Assembly: GCA_031002005.1 (NCBI GenBank)
Contig: JARYHS010009186.1
Coordinates: 253,175,199 to 253,239,198 of the forward strand
DNA: 64,000 nucleotides
Source of the DNA: Vandiemenella viatica
Taxonomy: Eukaryota > Arthropoda > Insecta > Orthoptera > Morabidae
Reading direction: 5' to 3'
The translations under genes were made by a program, and so were the position numbers. The notes under the pieces are model-generated. The model ran no database searches and was not told the DNA's origin. It saw nothing but the letters and a program-made list of their open reading frames with translations. Numbering within the stretch: position 1 is the first letter of the stretch; each line of letters opens with the position of its first letter. Below are positions 32,270 through 44,051 of this stretch, piece after piece.

Positions 32270-33913
32270 TCTGAGATGGCAGATGCGCCGGCACTCCATC
32301 TTGTGAAGAAACACCATTCGAAGAAGACATCTACAGCCAAAATGAAGACGCACCGACAGTGAAGATCAGTTCCGTCCAAATACTTGGAGGCAATGCCTTA
32401 GGGCAATACACTCCACCCTACACCAGCTCAATGGTGAGCTGCAATTAGGCTGACATGGCATGACCTCAAATCTTATTCAAAGGCAATAATGTAGTTGGGT
32501 GTATATGGAAAACATCGTATAAGAAGGTGCCACCTTTACATTCAGATTTCACTTTCTTTCTCGTCTGCGATTGTACTTAACTACTCATAGCATCGTGCTG
32601 TTATTAAAAACACATTACCTGGGAGTGGTCTTGAAATACAACTATATCCGTGTTCTAACAACTTTCTGATATCATGATCATCCTCGCGTAGAAACTGGCA
32701 TTGCCTCTGCTGATTGAATCTTTGGCCGCCCAGTGAAAAACATGTGAACAACCGTTCATAAAAATCGACTTATCCGTGTTAAATCGTAGACTAACCAGCT
32801 GCTCGAATTTCTCTAATTGTGTATTTTACTAATACTTGTTATGTGAATTCTATTGAAAAACGAACTGCCTGTTACAACACACAACGCGATTTACTTAAAG
32901 TATAACTGTACTGAACAACGATTTACAATAATCTTATTTTCTCACCTCAGATTCGGACCAAAGATAATTAAGATCTATGCTTCATAGTTCCTTGCAACAC
33001 AAAAATTATCGAATATTCGAAAACGTGAGCGCTACTGTCATGTTTAGTAAATTAAACATTACTTACACGTATTTCGTTTAATTAACATATTTCGTTTTAT
33101 TTTAATATACCTACCACCTTTAACAAAAGTTATGAAATAATACCAGTACTCAAAAAAGCAAAACAGAATTAACATAGTAATAAACTTTTGTGAGCAATAT
33201 TTATCAAATACAGAGTTATCTATCGGGAGGGGGAGAGGGGAAAATACCGTAACATTTCGTGTGAATATAACCTGAAATGGTTCAATGGTTTGTCTGTGAT
33301 GATGCAATTTACGCACGCCCAGGATTTTATACATAAAAATGTTACGAAATTTGTGTCTGTATTGTGTAACTATACTCCGACAAAGTCACTTTGGAAAGTT
33401 AAGCCAGAAAATATTCAAGCGCTTAGATGGCGTAGATGGAATAGATCACAAACTTGTAGGCACTCAGTACTCGGCAAACAAATTAAACTCTTGAGACTGA
33501 ATGCAGTTCATCAACCTTGTATCGCGCTTCTACGTTTGCAGATTTCTCTCAGGTTCAACTTCAGAGAAAACATGCAACAATTTTAAAATCATCGCTGCTT
33601 ATTTTATAATCTGCCGTAGCTTGTTGAACTAATTGTCTGACGATCAAGTCACGTAATTATTTCGATGACAAATTAACTGAACAAATGTAAAAAATATTTA
33701 TCATCTGTGATATTGTGAAATGATTGCAGCTAAATATCTATTCCCCCCCCCCCTCCTCCCAACACGCAAACACACACTTTCCGTTATATGGATAACATGT
33801 TATACCAACATTAGAATGTAAACAGAATATGATGAGTCCCTTCTTTTACCTGGTCATCTGCTAGTAATTCAAATCTTCCAAGTTCATCAATTACACAAAA
33901 TTAATTGGCCCTG
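32270..33913. other. no gene seen
   Basis: The GC-rich retroelement sequence fades by about 32460 into AT-rich DNA. No ORF2, TIR or repeat was recognised. A C-run lies near 33742-33760. Confidence 0.3.
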
Positions 33914-34565
33914 AAGATCTATCTATCTATCTATATAAATACTCCGCAATTCACAAAATTGTGGGTGGCAGAGGGTGCTCAGCACCAAAGCTAATCTCTT
34001 TGTTGTGCATTCCAATCCCTAATGGTACGAGGGAAAAAAGAATTCATATAAGAATCATTACGGCACCTTATTTCTCTAATCTTATCTTTCCTGTCGTTAC
34101 GGCTCAAATAGGTTGGTGGACGAAGTATTTCACTACACTCGTGAGTGAAAGTGGGAGTACACATGTTTACCAATAAGTTTAAACGAAACGTGCGTCGTCT
34201 ATCTACCAGAGACTCCCAGCCTAGTATACTAATCAGTTCTGTGACGCTTTCATAAGAACTGTAGCAAGCGGTCACGAATCGAGCGGCTCTTCTCTGTAAT
34301 TTCTCTATACTTTCGATCAACCCCTTACGAAACGGATCCCAAATGGCACAACAATAGTCCAAATGTGGACGCACAAGAGATTTGTACGCTATCTCCTTTG
34401 TTTGTTCATTACAATTTTTCAATATTCGACCTATGAATCACAGCCTAGAATTAGCTCTACCTACTAACGAATTAATGTGTAAGTCCCATTTCATGTTCCT
34501 TTGTACTGTTACTCCCAAATATTTTATAGAATCGACCATATCAATAACTGATTTGAAGTGCTATT
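33914..34565 (-). pseudogene. LINE-A: RT C-terminus and 3' end with GATA tail
   Basis: The minus frame 34422-33991 encodes YKSLVRPHLDYCCAIWDPF, KLQRRAARFVTACYSSYES, ILRPPTYLSRNDRKDKIREI and SFFPRTIRDWNAQQRD, then a stop. Upstream, EHEMGLTH and RIL-type text continues in another frame to about 34560. The 3' end is a (GATA)n microsatellite at 33919-33940, as in CR1/Jockey-like elements that end in short tandem repeats. It is the best preserved of the three LINE-A copies. Confidence 0.85.
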
Positions 34566-34569
34566 GGAA

Positions 34570-35545
34570 ATATGTACTGGACAATATTGTAATACAATGA
34601 AACTAATTGAGTCAATGCAGTGACTGTGTTATTGAGCGCGCTTCAGTAAATTTGTAGTTCATACTGAAGCTGTATTATGAAACTAAATGTCATAATTTAT
34701 GCTAAGCTAATCAGTATTTCCTGGTATAGAAAATTTTGCTACTATTCGAAATGTAGTTCCGATGCATTTAACGTATTAAGGTGTTTCCGCATTGTTTGAT
34801 TTTCGAGCAACAGTATTAGTAGAAATAATGGTTAAGTTGAAATGCTGCGTGAAATTGAAGGATGAAGTAACTGAAAAATTAAAATATGGAGTATATGTCT
34901 TCTTGTCGTTATTTTATCGTGCTATATTATCATTCCATAAGACTATATGGTTTTGCTTTCGGAAAATTTAGATACTTAAATATCGAGCACAACTCTGTAT
35001 TAATGAAAAGTTAAAATAGGCAGATTCCACCACATTTCAACATTATTGTAGCGATGTACCGGAATTTCTTAAAAGTGGAAAGAATATTCCCCTAAATATA
35101 TAAATTATCTTTTGTCTATTAAGAAACACTTATTACAGTGTTATCAGTAATTTCATTAAGGTGTGTTGAATGACGTGTATTAATAGGTTCAAATCCTAAC
35201 TAGATGTCACATATACTTGAAGCTTCTGTAAAAACCATAATTCAAGGTGTCCTTTATGTACGTCAGTAACTGTACATAACTTATTTATGTTATGGTTTTT
35301 GTTGCAATGTGTTCTGATTACATGGTTTGTAATACTACCGTTACATATGTTTATCAAACACATAGACGTTACACTTCACGGGCTATGACATTTAAATTGA
35401 CTGAACTTACATAACAATCTTTGTAGTAATCACTGAAATAATGTAGATTGGAAAATGCTCCTGCTGTACAATCTTGTACAGCTTTCTATGATGCACCATC
35501 CTTGTTACACAGTTCGGGCGAGGAAGACACTACACGCTATTCCTG
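34570..35545. other. no gene seen
   Basis: AT-rich, non-coding, without recognisable repeats, leading into the minisatellite. Confidence 0.3.
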
Positions 35546-35547
35546 CA

Positions 35548-37525
35548 TTGCCGAGCCTTCGTATGTCCACCGAGCCATCGTTTGTTCGCCGAGACTTTGT
35601 TTGTCCGCCGAACCATCGTATGTCCACCGAGCCTTTGTCCGCTATGCCTTCAAATGTTCACCGAGCCTTCGTTTGTCCGCCGAGCCATCGCTTGTCCGCC
35701 GAGCCCTCGTATGTCCGCCAAGCCTTCGTATGTCCATCGAGTCTTCGTCCGCCAAGCCTTCATATGTTCGCTGAGCCTTCGTATGTCCACCAAGCCATTG
35801 TTCGCCAAGCCTTCGTATGTCAAACGAGCGTTCGTATTTCCACCGAGCCTTCGTATGTCCACCGAGCCATCGTTTGTCCACACAGCATTCGTATGTCCAG
35901 CGAGCCTTCGTATGTCCACCGAGCCATCGTATGTCCGCATAGCATTCGTATGTCCACCCAGCCTTTGTCCGCTATGCCTTCAAATGTTCGCCGAGCCTTC
36001 GTTTGTCCACCGAGCCATCGTTTGTCCGCATAGTATTCCTATGTCCACCGAGCCTTTGTCCGCTAAGCCTTCGTATATTCGCCGAGCCTTCGTTTGTTCG
36101 CCGAGCCTTCGTTTGTCCGCCGAACCATCGTTTGTCCGCCAAGCCTTCGTATATCCACCGAGCCTTCGTATGTCCACCGAGCCATCGTTTGTCCGCATAG
36201 CATTCGTATGCCCACCGAGCCTTTGTCCGCTAAGCCTTCGTATATTCGCCGAGCCTTCATTTGTTCGCCGAGTCTTCGTTTTTCCGCCGAGCCACCGTTT
36301 GTCCCCCCAGCCCTCGTATGTTCGCCGAGCCTTCGTATGTCCATCGAGTCTTTGTCCACCAAGCCTTCATATGTCCGCCGAGCCTTCGAATGGTCGCCGA
36401 GCCTTCGTATGTTCGCCGAGCCTTCATTTGTCTGCCGAACCATCGTTTGTCCACCGAGCATTCGTATGTCCACTGAGCCTTTGTCCGCCAATCCTTCATA
36501 TGTCCGCCGAGCCATCGTTTGTCCGCTGAGCCTTCGTATGTCCACCGAGCCAGCGTTTGTCCGCATAGCATTCGTATGTCCACCGAGCCTTTGTCCGCTA
36601 AGCCTTCGTATGTTCGCCGAACCTTCGTTTGTCCGCCGAGCCATCGTTTGTCCCCCGAGCCCTCGTATGTTCGCCGAGCCTTCGTATGTTCGCCGAGCCT
36701 TCGTTTGTCCGCCGAACCATTGTTTGTCCGCCAAGCCTTCATATGTCCACCGAGCCTCCGTATGTTCGCCGAGCCTTCATTTGTCCGCCAAACCATCCTT
36801 TGTCCGCCAAGCCTTCATATGTCCGCCGAGCCTTCGAATGTTCGCCGAGCCTTCTTATGTTCGCCGAGCCTTCGTATGTTCGCCGAGCCTTCGTTTGTCC
36901 GCCAAACCATCGTTTGTCCACCGAGCATTCGTATGTCCACCAAGCCTTTGTCCGCCAATCCTTCATATGTCCCCCCAGCCCTCGTATGTTCGCCGAGCCT
37001 TCGTATGTCCATCGAGTCTTTGTCCACCAAGCCTTCATATGTCCGCCGAGCCTTCGAATGGTCGCCGAGCCTTCGTATGTTCGCCGAGCCTTCGTTTGTC
37101 CGCCGAACAATTGTTTGTCCGCCAAGCCTTCATATGTCCACTGAGCCTCCGTTGTTCGCCGAGCCTTCATATGTCCGCCGAGCCTTCGAATGTTCGCCGA
37201 GCCTTCTTATGTTCGCCGAGCCTTCGTTTGTCCGCCAAACCATCGTTTGTCCGCCGAGCCTTCATATGTCCGTCGAGCCTTCGAATGTTCGCCGAGCCTT
37301 CGTTTGTCCGCCGAACCATCGTTTGTCCACCGAGCATTCGTATGTCCACTGAGCCTTTGTCCGCCAATCCTTCATATGTCCGCCGAGCCATCGTTTGTCC
37401 GCTGAGCCTTCGTATGTCCACCGAGCCAGCGTTTGTCCATCATCCCTTCGTATGTCCGCCGAGCCTTCGTTTGTCCACCGACCCTTCGTATTTCCGACGA
37501 GGCTTCATTTGTCCACCGAATCTGG
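35548..37525. repeat. 19-bp minisatellite, about 100 units, open in several frames
   Basis: The unit is CCTTCGTATGTCCACCGAG with variants (TTTG/CATA at positions 6-9, TTCG or CCGC in the middle, CCATCG starts). Occasional 15-bp units such as CCTTTGTCCGCTAAG lack four bases. Longer blocks recur: the stretch at 36305-36410 reappears at 36973-37078, and the one at 36434-36553 reappears at 37311-37435, so there is higher-order duplication. Because 19 is not a multiple of 3, each forward frame encodes a 19-residue repeat such as PSYVRRAFVCPPSLRMSAE. Long open frames result on both strands (for example 36094-37626, 510 codons, without a convincing start). This is best explained as a stop-free repeat, not a gene. 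Confidence 0.9.
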
Positions 37526-37699
37526 GGAAGCTCCAGCGGTCACAGTTCTCCCGAGTAAAGAGGACCAGTCACATCAATAACCGAGCGAGTTCGAGCGTGA
37601 ATAGACGGCAAATTACACGACACTAATCCGCATGTAATTTTCTCACTTTTCATAGATGTTCACGTATATTTTGATGTATTCCCTTCTTTTCTTAGCTTT

Positions 37700-38030
37700 G
37701 ACCGTAGGCTTTGTAAATGAAGCAACACCTCCTCCCCCCGCGACTGGACTGGGATGGCACCCTGCGGTGAGCTCGCACCTGGCGCGCGGTGTCGCGTGTC
37801 TGGCGCGGCGCGGAAATTATTTCGAGTTCCGGCGGCGGTCGAGTCGGAAGTTCGGCGCGTCGTCGGCCGCCGTGATTAATTCCCCCCCGCATCCGGCAGG
37901 GCGCTCTGCGCTCGCCGCCCGCCTGCCCCTTTGTGTCTCACCCAGGGCGTGTCTGCCGCGCATCAGCTGCGCGCCGAACCCGCAAACTCGACGACTGGAG
38001 TCAGTATCGCAAGTCCTGGAGCCGTCCTGT
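37700..38030. other. CpG-rich patch, no gene assigned
   Basis: From about 37735 to 38000 the sequence is strongly GC-rich with many CG dinucleotides (GGCGCGCGG, GCGGCGCGG, CGTCGTCGGCCGCC) between AT-rich flanks. It could be a CpG-island-like promoter or a first exon; open frames run on both strands and no protein family is recognised. Confidence 0.4.
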
Positions 38031-38331
38031 CTATAACAACAACATGGCAACATGTAAGGGTGTCGGAACGGTTCTGGCTTATATCTTTGCGTATTTAACA
38101 TGTGCAAAGAATATTTATGAAAGTAGAAACAAATTAATGTGTGCTTAAAATTACAGGTGACTAGAAGCCGTACCTACGACGTTTTCTGTTATAACCTCTA
38201 CCGTTCCTGAATTAGTGTCCTTAATGGTCTCACTGAACCAGCTACTAAATAACTCTGCCTTTTTTAAATCCTCAGTTACTTCTTAACCATCCTTGTCTAT
38301 AGTTGCCTCAACACCCTCTTGTAACAGCTCT

Positions 38332-39012
38332 AAAACCTAAACTTAAATGGAATTGTATTTTTTGAATCATTTGTAATAGGCTGGAATGTGGTTGAATATG
38401 ATCTGGTATGTTTGTTTTGCAATTTCCTGTAAATAAATGTATATAGACTTTGTTTTATGAAGAGATTTATTTAGGGGCCATTTAATATGTTTAAGAACAG
38501 AATTCTGCAAGAGAATTGCTTAAATGTTTGTAATTCCAAGTATTAATGCAAGTTACGATGTCTAAAGAACAAGTTACTACAGTTTAAAATGATTTCTGTG
38601 AATAATTTTATATTTAAGTATCTTTAATTTCCATTTCTGACCATTTTGTATTGATTGTAAATGATTATGTATTAATTCCGATTGTTTTTAATATGTTTCA
38701 ATTGTTTAAGTATTGTTAATGTTCGAGAAATATCTGTCGGAACTTTTGAAGTGTTCTAGAAATTTCGGTGGAGTTTATATAAAGCGATCATCCAATACAG
38801 AGAAACAGTAGTTTTTTTCACCGAATCAATTTGCGACGGCCAAGTACTGTATTGTGTGTGGAAGAAGTGTTGTATACAATCGCTGGAATGTGTGTATTCA
38901 TGTAAACAGTATCATCGATGTCGAGTTTTATTAAAATAAAAGCAAGTTTAAAGTGAACTATATCGTGGAATAGTTATTTATCATATTAATTAAACCACGA
39001 ACAATCTACAAC
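38332..39012 (+). repeat. LTR-like repeat (solo LTR candidate)
   Basis: Starts TGTAACAGCTCTAAAACC and ends near ACAATCTACA, giving TG...CA borders. Inside are a TATA box (TTTATATAAAGC, near 38774), an initiator-like ATCCAATACAG 20-30 bp later, and a polyadenylation-type ATTAAAATAAA near 38930. It aligns with 6708-7405 in inverse orientation. No gag/pol lies on either side, so a solo LTR is likely. No TSD was matched. Confidence 0.55.
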
Positions 39013-39085
39013 TTTCTTCCCCTCAGTTGCCTGATATAGCTATAGAAATTTATAAATGCATCAGTCAGAGGTCCATCTGCACCAG

Positions 39086-39328
39086 GTTTTTTTTTTTTTT
39101 TTTGCTTTCGGCCACTAAGCCATTTAGCCAGCTCGATGTGTTTATGATATCTCATCCAGTGATATAGTTTCTCCAGTATGTTATGATTACTAAGTATAGA
39201 CACCACAGGACGGACAGGACATTCACACAGACACACATACACTAAACATCCATGCCCGCGGCCGGATTCGAACCGGCGACCTTCGGCACGCGGAGCTAAC
39301 AGTGTAGCCCCTAAGCTACCGAGGCCGG
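39086..39328 (-). mobile_element. tRNA-derived SINE (SINE-2) with 12-bp TSD
   Basis: On the minus strand: GCCGGCCTCGGTAGC (A-box region), GGTTCGAATCCGGCC (B box), a body with ATGTCCTGTCCGTCC and GCTAAATGGCTTAGTGG, and a poly(A) tail (the T-run at 39087-39103). CATCTGCACCAG lies outside both ends (39074-39085 and 39329-39340), the duplication left by target-primed insertion. Confidence 0.9.
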
Positions 39329-39435
39329 CATCTGCACCAGTTATATTCTACATAAACTCATCCTTAGCCAGTTTCTTTGACATTATTAATTCCTTGGTTA
39401 GTTGTTTCAAGAATTCGCTATTGCCTTGCTGTTTC

Positions 39436-39808
39436 GTAGAGAGCATGCACAAACCACGTGGCCTCCGTCCAGAGAAAGGGGGGGGGGGGGTTGGCTGGAA
39501 GGCTACGCTAAGCTACGTGGGGATGGTTTTCGAGCCAGGCCACGTAGCTTTCCTTTCATAACAGTTTTCACGGTTAAAATGAGGTAAGGAACATTTATTT
39601 CCCTCAGCTAATTATCTCGGTATGCAATTTATAATAATCTGACAGGAGAAAAGAGTACAAATTTTTTTTCTGGAATCAAAAGGGGAAAAGCTACGTGCTA
39701 CAAGGGGGGTGGGGAGACCAGCAAAAGCCACGCATGGTTACGTGGAGGGAAGGGTGGGGGGTTCATAGGAGAACAATATGGAGCTACGTGGTTTATAGAC
39801 GCTCCCTT
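39436..39808. mobile_element. MITE-1
   Basis: GCATGCACAAACCACGTGG at the left and, on the opposite strand, GGGAGCGTCTATAAACCACG at the right. It has G-runs of 12 and 6-7 bases and the same AT-rich middle (CTTTCCTTTCATAAC, TCTGGAATCAAAAGG) as the 13-15 kb copies. TTAA follows the right end directly. Confidence 0.75.
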
Positions 39809-40048
39809 AACTCTGTTATGGCCGGCCTCGGTAGCGCAGGGGCTAGCGTGCTAGCTCCACGTGCCGAAGGTCGCCGGTTCGAATCCGGCCGCGGGCGTGG
39901 ATGTTAAGTGTTGTGTGTCTGTGTGAATGTCCTGTCCGTCTTGTGGTGTCTATACTAAGGAATCATAAAACGTACTGGAGAAATTAATTCACATGAAAAG
40001 ATATCGTAAACACATTGAGCTGGCTGAATGGCTTAATCGCCGAAAGCC

Positions 40049-40640
40049 TGTAACCTCTCCTTCTCACATATCAGTAAAACTAATTACTGTGTAAGGCTAT
40101 TATATTTGGGAGGTTGTATCCTGTTTTGTACGTTCAGAAGGGCGTACTGGAAGGATTAGCTCCAAAAATGTTAACTAATAACGTAACAATTCGGTTCCAA
40201 GAAAATCTTTGCTTGAAACCCGGCCCGTAATGCTAAGCGCAACGATTTTAATGAGTTTTTTATAAGTCTAGCAACTACTAAATAATAAAAAAAAACAATA
40301 GTACATAAGTATACTTCACTTTTAATATCACCACTCAACACATTTCGTTTCTAAAATTACACCACAGCCGCAGCAAGACTTTTTGTGCGTGCTTCTACAC
40401 ATATTTTTTCTCTTCTCTAAACAATAATACTTCCTCTCTCTGACTCTCCAAAGACAACAACACTAATCCTACTTAAACCTAAGAACTTACAACTACCCCA
40501 GTACAATATTAAAAACGTCTGTGGAACTCGTTATATTACAATCTCAGAGTATTTACATTTTTTAAAATTATTAATTATTAATTAATACGAAGATATAAAT
40601 AATAATATATATATACATTGATTAGAGATTAAAGGTTGCA
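40049..40640 (-). repeat. 3' LTR of the element at 40049-44016
   Basis: On the minus strand it runs TGCAACC...GTTACA, giving TG...CA borders. It is preceded by the polypurine tract. AT-rich, with ATATATATT near its start (plus 40600-40615). Confidence 0.88.
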
Positions 40641-41359
40641 TCTGCCCCCACATTGAGACAAATGCAATGCTGTCACACCACTTCTACTCCACCAAACAGT
40701 ATTCATTTGTCGAAATGTATTATACCCCTTGTCCATCTGCATTCCTTTTTTGCTACAAGTTCAGTGTGAATCATCTTACAGTACATTCACATGTTACACC
40801 TGCTTCTGGCAATTTTAATTACACAATCATCATAAGTTAACTTTACTAGCAATGCTCAGTTCATGCCATAGTAAAATTGTTTAGCAAACCATACAGTACA
40901 TACCTACTATTGTAACTTTAAATGGTCCCTTAGCATGTAACACACCATACAGAGAATACTGGTACTTGGACCAAAATAAAATTTGATACTCGTTCGTTCT
41001 GCCGCAGCTATTGGCACTCGTTCGACAAAGCCAACAACACTGTTACACACAACACTGAACGTACATCAACACTCGCACTCCTGTTGTTAGATATCTACAG
41101 TTAAAGCAGTGGTAGGGTATTCACCTGGTATTTTAATATATTAGGTACTTATAAATCGCCTTGGCGATTGTGCAAAGGTGTCCGCTCACTTGAGCGAAAG
41201 ACAAGTAGATGGATTTTGGGCTTTATGTTTTAGGATCAGATTTTAGATTTATACAGATTGAAAAATTTCGCTGTCGCTAAAAAGGGTGTTCCTTCACCGG
41301 GAAAATTATGTATAGCATGTCCGCATGTTTAGTATTTCGTTCGGAGTAGAGTCAATGTT

Positions 41360-42517
41360 TCAGGCGCTCCCCGAACAATAACTTCGGCATTTATTTCTAA
41401 CACGAGACATGGTCTTCCTGTGCCGAATTGACCTTGCATCTCCCCATGAAACTACCTGTATTGCACCCGTTTCTTTTCCCATGCGTACCTTCAAATGTGT
41501 GGCATGGCTTGTAAGCTCTGGCGAACTCCATTTCATGCCCGACTTCACTCCCACCAATGTGAGCCAATTGTTGTCTATTCTGAAATCCCCATTGCACCCT
41601 AAAATTACATAAGGTTCCATTTCCATTTGAAAAATATGTTTGACTGCTTTTGTTTTGTTGCTTTTAACAGTAGTAATTGCCTTCCCCTTGACGGGCCACC
41701 TAACTATTATCTTTTCCTCGTCTATTGCTGACATAATTTTACATAAGGTTGTTTCTTCCCGCACTACCTCAGCTTGTTCTTTCCCCTTGCTTATACCAAG
41801 CTCTACAGACTCTATATTTTTATTTACAGCATTTAATTCCTCCTTGCATTTTCTTTGGTTCTCAGCAACAATTCTCTTAACGTCTTCAATAACCGCACAC
41901 TGTTTCTCATGGTTACTTCGCACACCCTGTTCCACCAGTACCGCAACCTCTCGTTGTACCTTTTCTTGAAAATTGTTTAATTCTGCTTTCACTTCTTGCT
42001 TCCATTTCTCTTGAAATTTATTTAATTCATCCCTCACAGATAGTAATCCTTCTTCGATCTTCTTTTGACTCAAATCGATCCTTTCATTAATTTCTGTTTT
42101 CATTTCTTGATTTGCCTTTTCTAGTTTCTTTTCCATTTTCATCAAAAACGACATTAATGATTGGGTATCAGATTGGGTATCCTGGTTCCTTTCTCGAGTT
42201 TTTAGTGACCGGCTTAATTCTGGTGAGATCGCTCCATCATCATGATATTCTCTCCCCCCATTAATATTACATCCATTCATTAGCTCGACATTCTGATAAT
42301 TACTGCTATTATCAAAATATTCATCCACCCTCTTTACCTCGGATTCGCCATTAGGACTGCTAGTATTTCTTGTCGGACCTGGCAAATCATTGCTTGCATC
42401 TCCCACATTTAGACTAATTGCACCAGTACTGTCTGTCCGCCAACCCGACATTTTACTTGTATCTTCGAAATCACTTCCTACATTCATTTTCATTAAATCA
42501 ACGTAATTACTTGCCAT
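41360..42517 (-). CDS. Gag-like coiled-coil protein of the LTR element
   Basis: About 385 codons from the ATG at 42517 (MASNYVDLMKMNVG). The frame extends upstream to 42598 but only with a GTG start, so the inner ATG is preferred. Residues ~95-240 form a long charged heptad region (MKMEKKLEKANQEMKTEINE, KFQEKWKQEVKAELNNFQ), a predicted coiled coil as seen near the N-terminus of some arthropod Gypsy-type Gag proteins. The C-terminal ~120 residues (IVRWPVKGKAITTVKSNKT, YVILGCNGDFRIDNNW) match no domain that I recognise, and no zinc knuckle is present. The intact frame agrees with the young age of the LTRs. The Gag assignment rests mainly on position in the element. Confidence 0.6.
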   Translation of the reverse strand: MASNYVDLMKMNVGSDFEDTSKMSGWRTDSTGAISLNVGDASNDLPGPTRNTSSPNGESEVKRVDEYFDNSSNYQNVELMNGCNINGGREYHDDGAISPELSRSLKTRERNQDTQSDTQSLMSFLMKMEKKLEKANQEMKTEINERIDLSQKKIEEGLLSVRDELNKFQEKWKQEVKAELNNFQEKVQREVAVLVEQGVRSNHEKQCAVIEDVKRIVAENQRKCKEELNAVNKNIESVELGISKGKEQAEVVREETTLCKIMSAIDEEKIIVRWPVKGKAITTVKSNKTKAVKHIFQMEMEPYVILGCNGDFRIDNNWLTLVGVKSGMKWSSPELTSHATHLKVRMGKETGAIQVVSWGDARSIRHRKTMSRVRNKCRSYCSGSA

Positions 42518-43429
42518 ATTTATCAAAAAAAAAATACCTTGACGTACCCAACACACACAAAAAAAATTATTTGGAACAACAAGAAATTCTTTTGACACAC
42601 AACATTTCCTGCTTTATCAAATTAAATCATTAATACCCTTAGTACCACACTGATATCAACGCCGATAACATTGACAAGAGAAACCAAGAAACCAACTTTA
42701 CTTACTACTATTCTTTGTAGCTTCTGTAAAACATTTCAGAAATGCAGAACAGAATTAATCCACTCCAGAACAGAGCTGAAATTTAAATCCAAACACACAC
42801 ATACAAATAGAAAAAAAGTTATATAATTACTTATAAATAAATGCCCCCCTTTTTGTTCAATAATTTTCTTTTATTTCTCTGCCTTATTAATTACGAGATA
42901 TCCACAGACGCCTAATTTTAAGGTAAACATTCTACTAGATTCCTTTTACAAATTTAGTTTTTAACGTCTTTTACAATAATCTCTTGTTATCCTTGAATTT
43001 AATTCTTTACTATTATCAGAATTTAACGTTGTTGCAGTTCAAATCTGTAAACTTTGTCTCTCAATCAAATTAATTTCAACAGTTAAATTTTTACGTTAAT
43101 TTTCAGTCTTTAGTTTACCACACAGCAACAACTAATTATTGCTCTCCCAATCACTTTAACTACCGACGACTCTTCTAGTAGTCCCACGTAGATTAAATAA
43201 ACATAGATCGGTACTTGCCAAATGCGCCTTTCCGCTTCGTAGTTCTTCGTCCGCCACGTTGTCGTTTCAGCAGACTTGTCCACCTCCGTTCTGCAGCATC
43301 ACCATCAGAAGATTCCTCTAGCCAGAAATCAATACTTACAACTTCTGCTGCTTTACCAATTCTGACAACCTGGTCCACATGCAATCCGCCGCTTCACAAA
43401 AACCTCAGATCCTGGCAGGGTAAGCCACA

Positions 43430-44016
43430 TGTAAACTCTCCTTCTCACATATCAGTAAAACTAATTACTGTGTGAGGCTATTATATTTGGGAGGTTGTAT
43501 CCTGTTTTGTACGTTCAGAAGGGCGTACTGGAAGGATTAGCTCCAAAAATGTTAACTAATAACGTAACAATTCGGTTCCAAGAAAATCTTTGCTTGAAAC
43601 CCGGCCCGTAATGCTAAGCGCAACGATTTTAATGAGTTTTTTTATAAGTCTAGCAACTACTAAATAAAAAAAAACAATAGTACATAAGTATACTTCACTT
43701 TTAATATCACCACTCAACACATTTCGTTTCTAAAATTACACCACAGCCGCAGCAAGACTTTTTGTGCGTGCTTCTGCACGTATTTCTCCTTCTCTCTAAA
43801 GACAATAATACTTCCTCTCTCTGACTCTCCAAAGACAACAACACTAATCCTACTTAAACCTAAGAACTTACAACTACCCCAGTACAATATTAAAAACGTC
43901 TGTGGAACTCGTTATATTACAATCTCAGAGTATTTACATTTTTTAAAATTATTAATTATTAATTAATACGAAGATATAAATAATAATATATATATACATT
44001 GGAGATTAAGGTTGCA
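43430..44016 (-). repeat. 5' LTR of the element at 40049-44016
   Basis: Direct repeat of 40049-40640 with TG...CA borders on the minus strand. A tract TTATTTATATCTTCG-type region and AATATTGTACTGGGG lie inside. Transcription would start here and run leftward through the Gag-like ORF. Confidence 0.88.
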
Positions 44017-44051
44017 AGCCATTCAAAAAAAAACAAAAAAACTCTGTTATG

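Larger units (their letters stand above)
40049..44016 (-). mobile_element. Non-autonomous LTR retrotransposon, 3,968 bp
   Basis: Two direct LTRs (592 and 587 bp) enclose 2,789 bp. AGCC is duplicated outside the LTRs (40045-40048 and 44017-44020). On the minus strand the 5' LTR is the right one, and the purine tract GTGGGGGCAGA sits directly before the 3' LTR, which fixes the orientation. TGGCTTACCCTGCC, two bases after the 5' LTR, may be the primer-binding site. The only long frame is the Gag-like ORF at 41360-42517; no protease, RT or integrase is recognisable. It inserted into SINE-2. The LTRs differ at only about ten positions plus small indels by eye, so the insertion is fairly recent. 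Confidence 0.88.
39821..44040 (+). mobile_element. SINE-2 split by an LTR retrotransposon
   Basis: The SINE-2 head and body occupy 39821-40048 (TCGGTAGCGCAGGGGCTAG, GGTTCGAATCCGGCC, ending CGCCGAAAGCC). Its last bases and poly(A) tail are at 44017-44040 (AGCCATTCAAAA...). ACTCTGTTATG stands outside both ends (39810-39820 and 44041-44051), so the two parts were one SINE before the LTR element inserted. Confidence 0.85.

Noticed and set aside
35548..37525. CRISPR-like regular repeat
   Set aside because: Units are contiguous 19-bp tandem copies without unique spacers, in eukaryotic DNA.
36094..37626. 510-codon open frame read as a repetitive protein gene
   Set aside because: It begins at TTG without an ATG context. 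Equivalent long frames exist in the other frames and on the minus strand, and the openness follows directly from a stop-free 19-bp unit.
39845..39900. Functional tRNA gene
   Set aside because: It has good A and B boxes, but the same sequence with a body and poly(A) tail occurs three times with TSDs, so it is the head of SINE-2.
41397..41969. Plus-strand frames opposite the Gag-like ORF
   Set aside because: Shadows of the longer minus-strand ORF, whose orientation is supported by the LTR polypurine tract.
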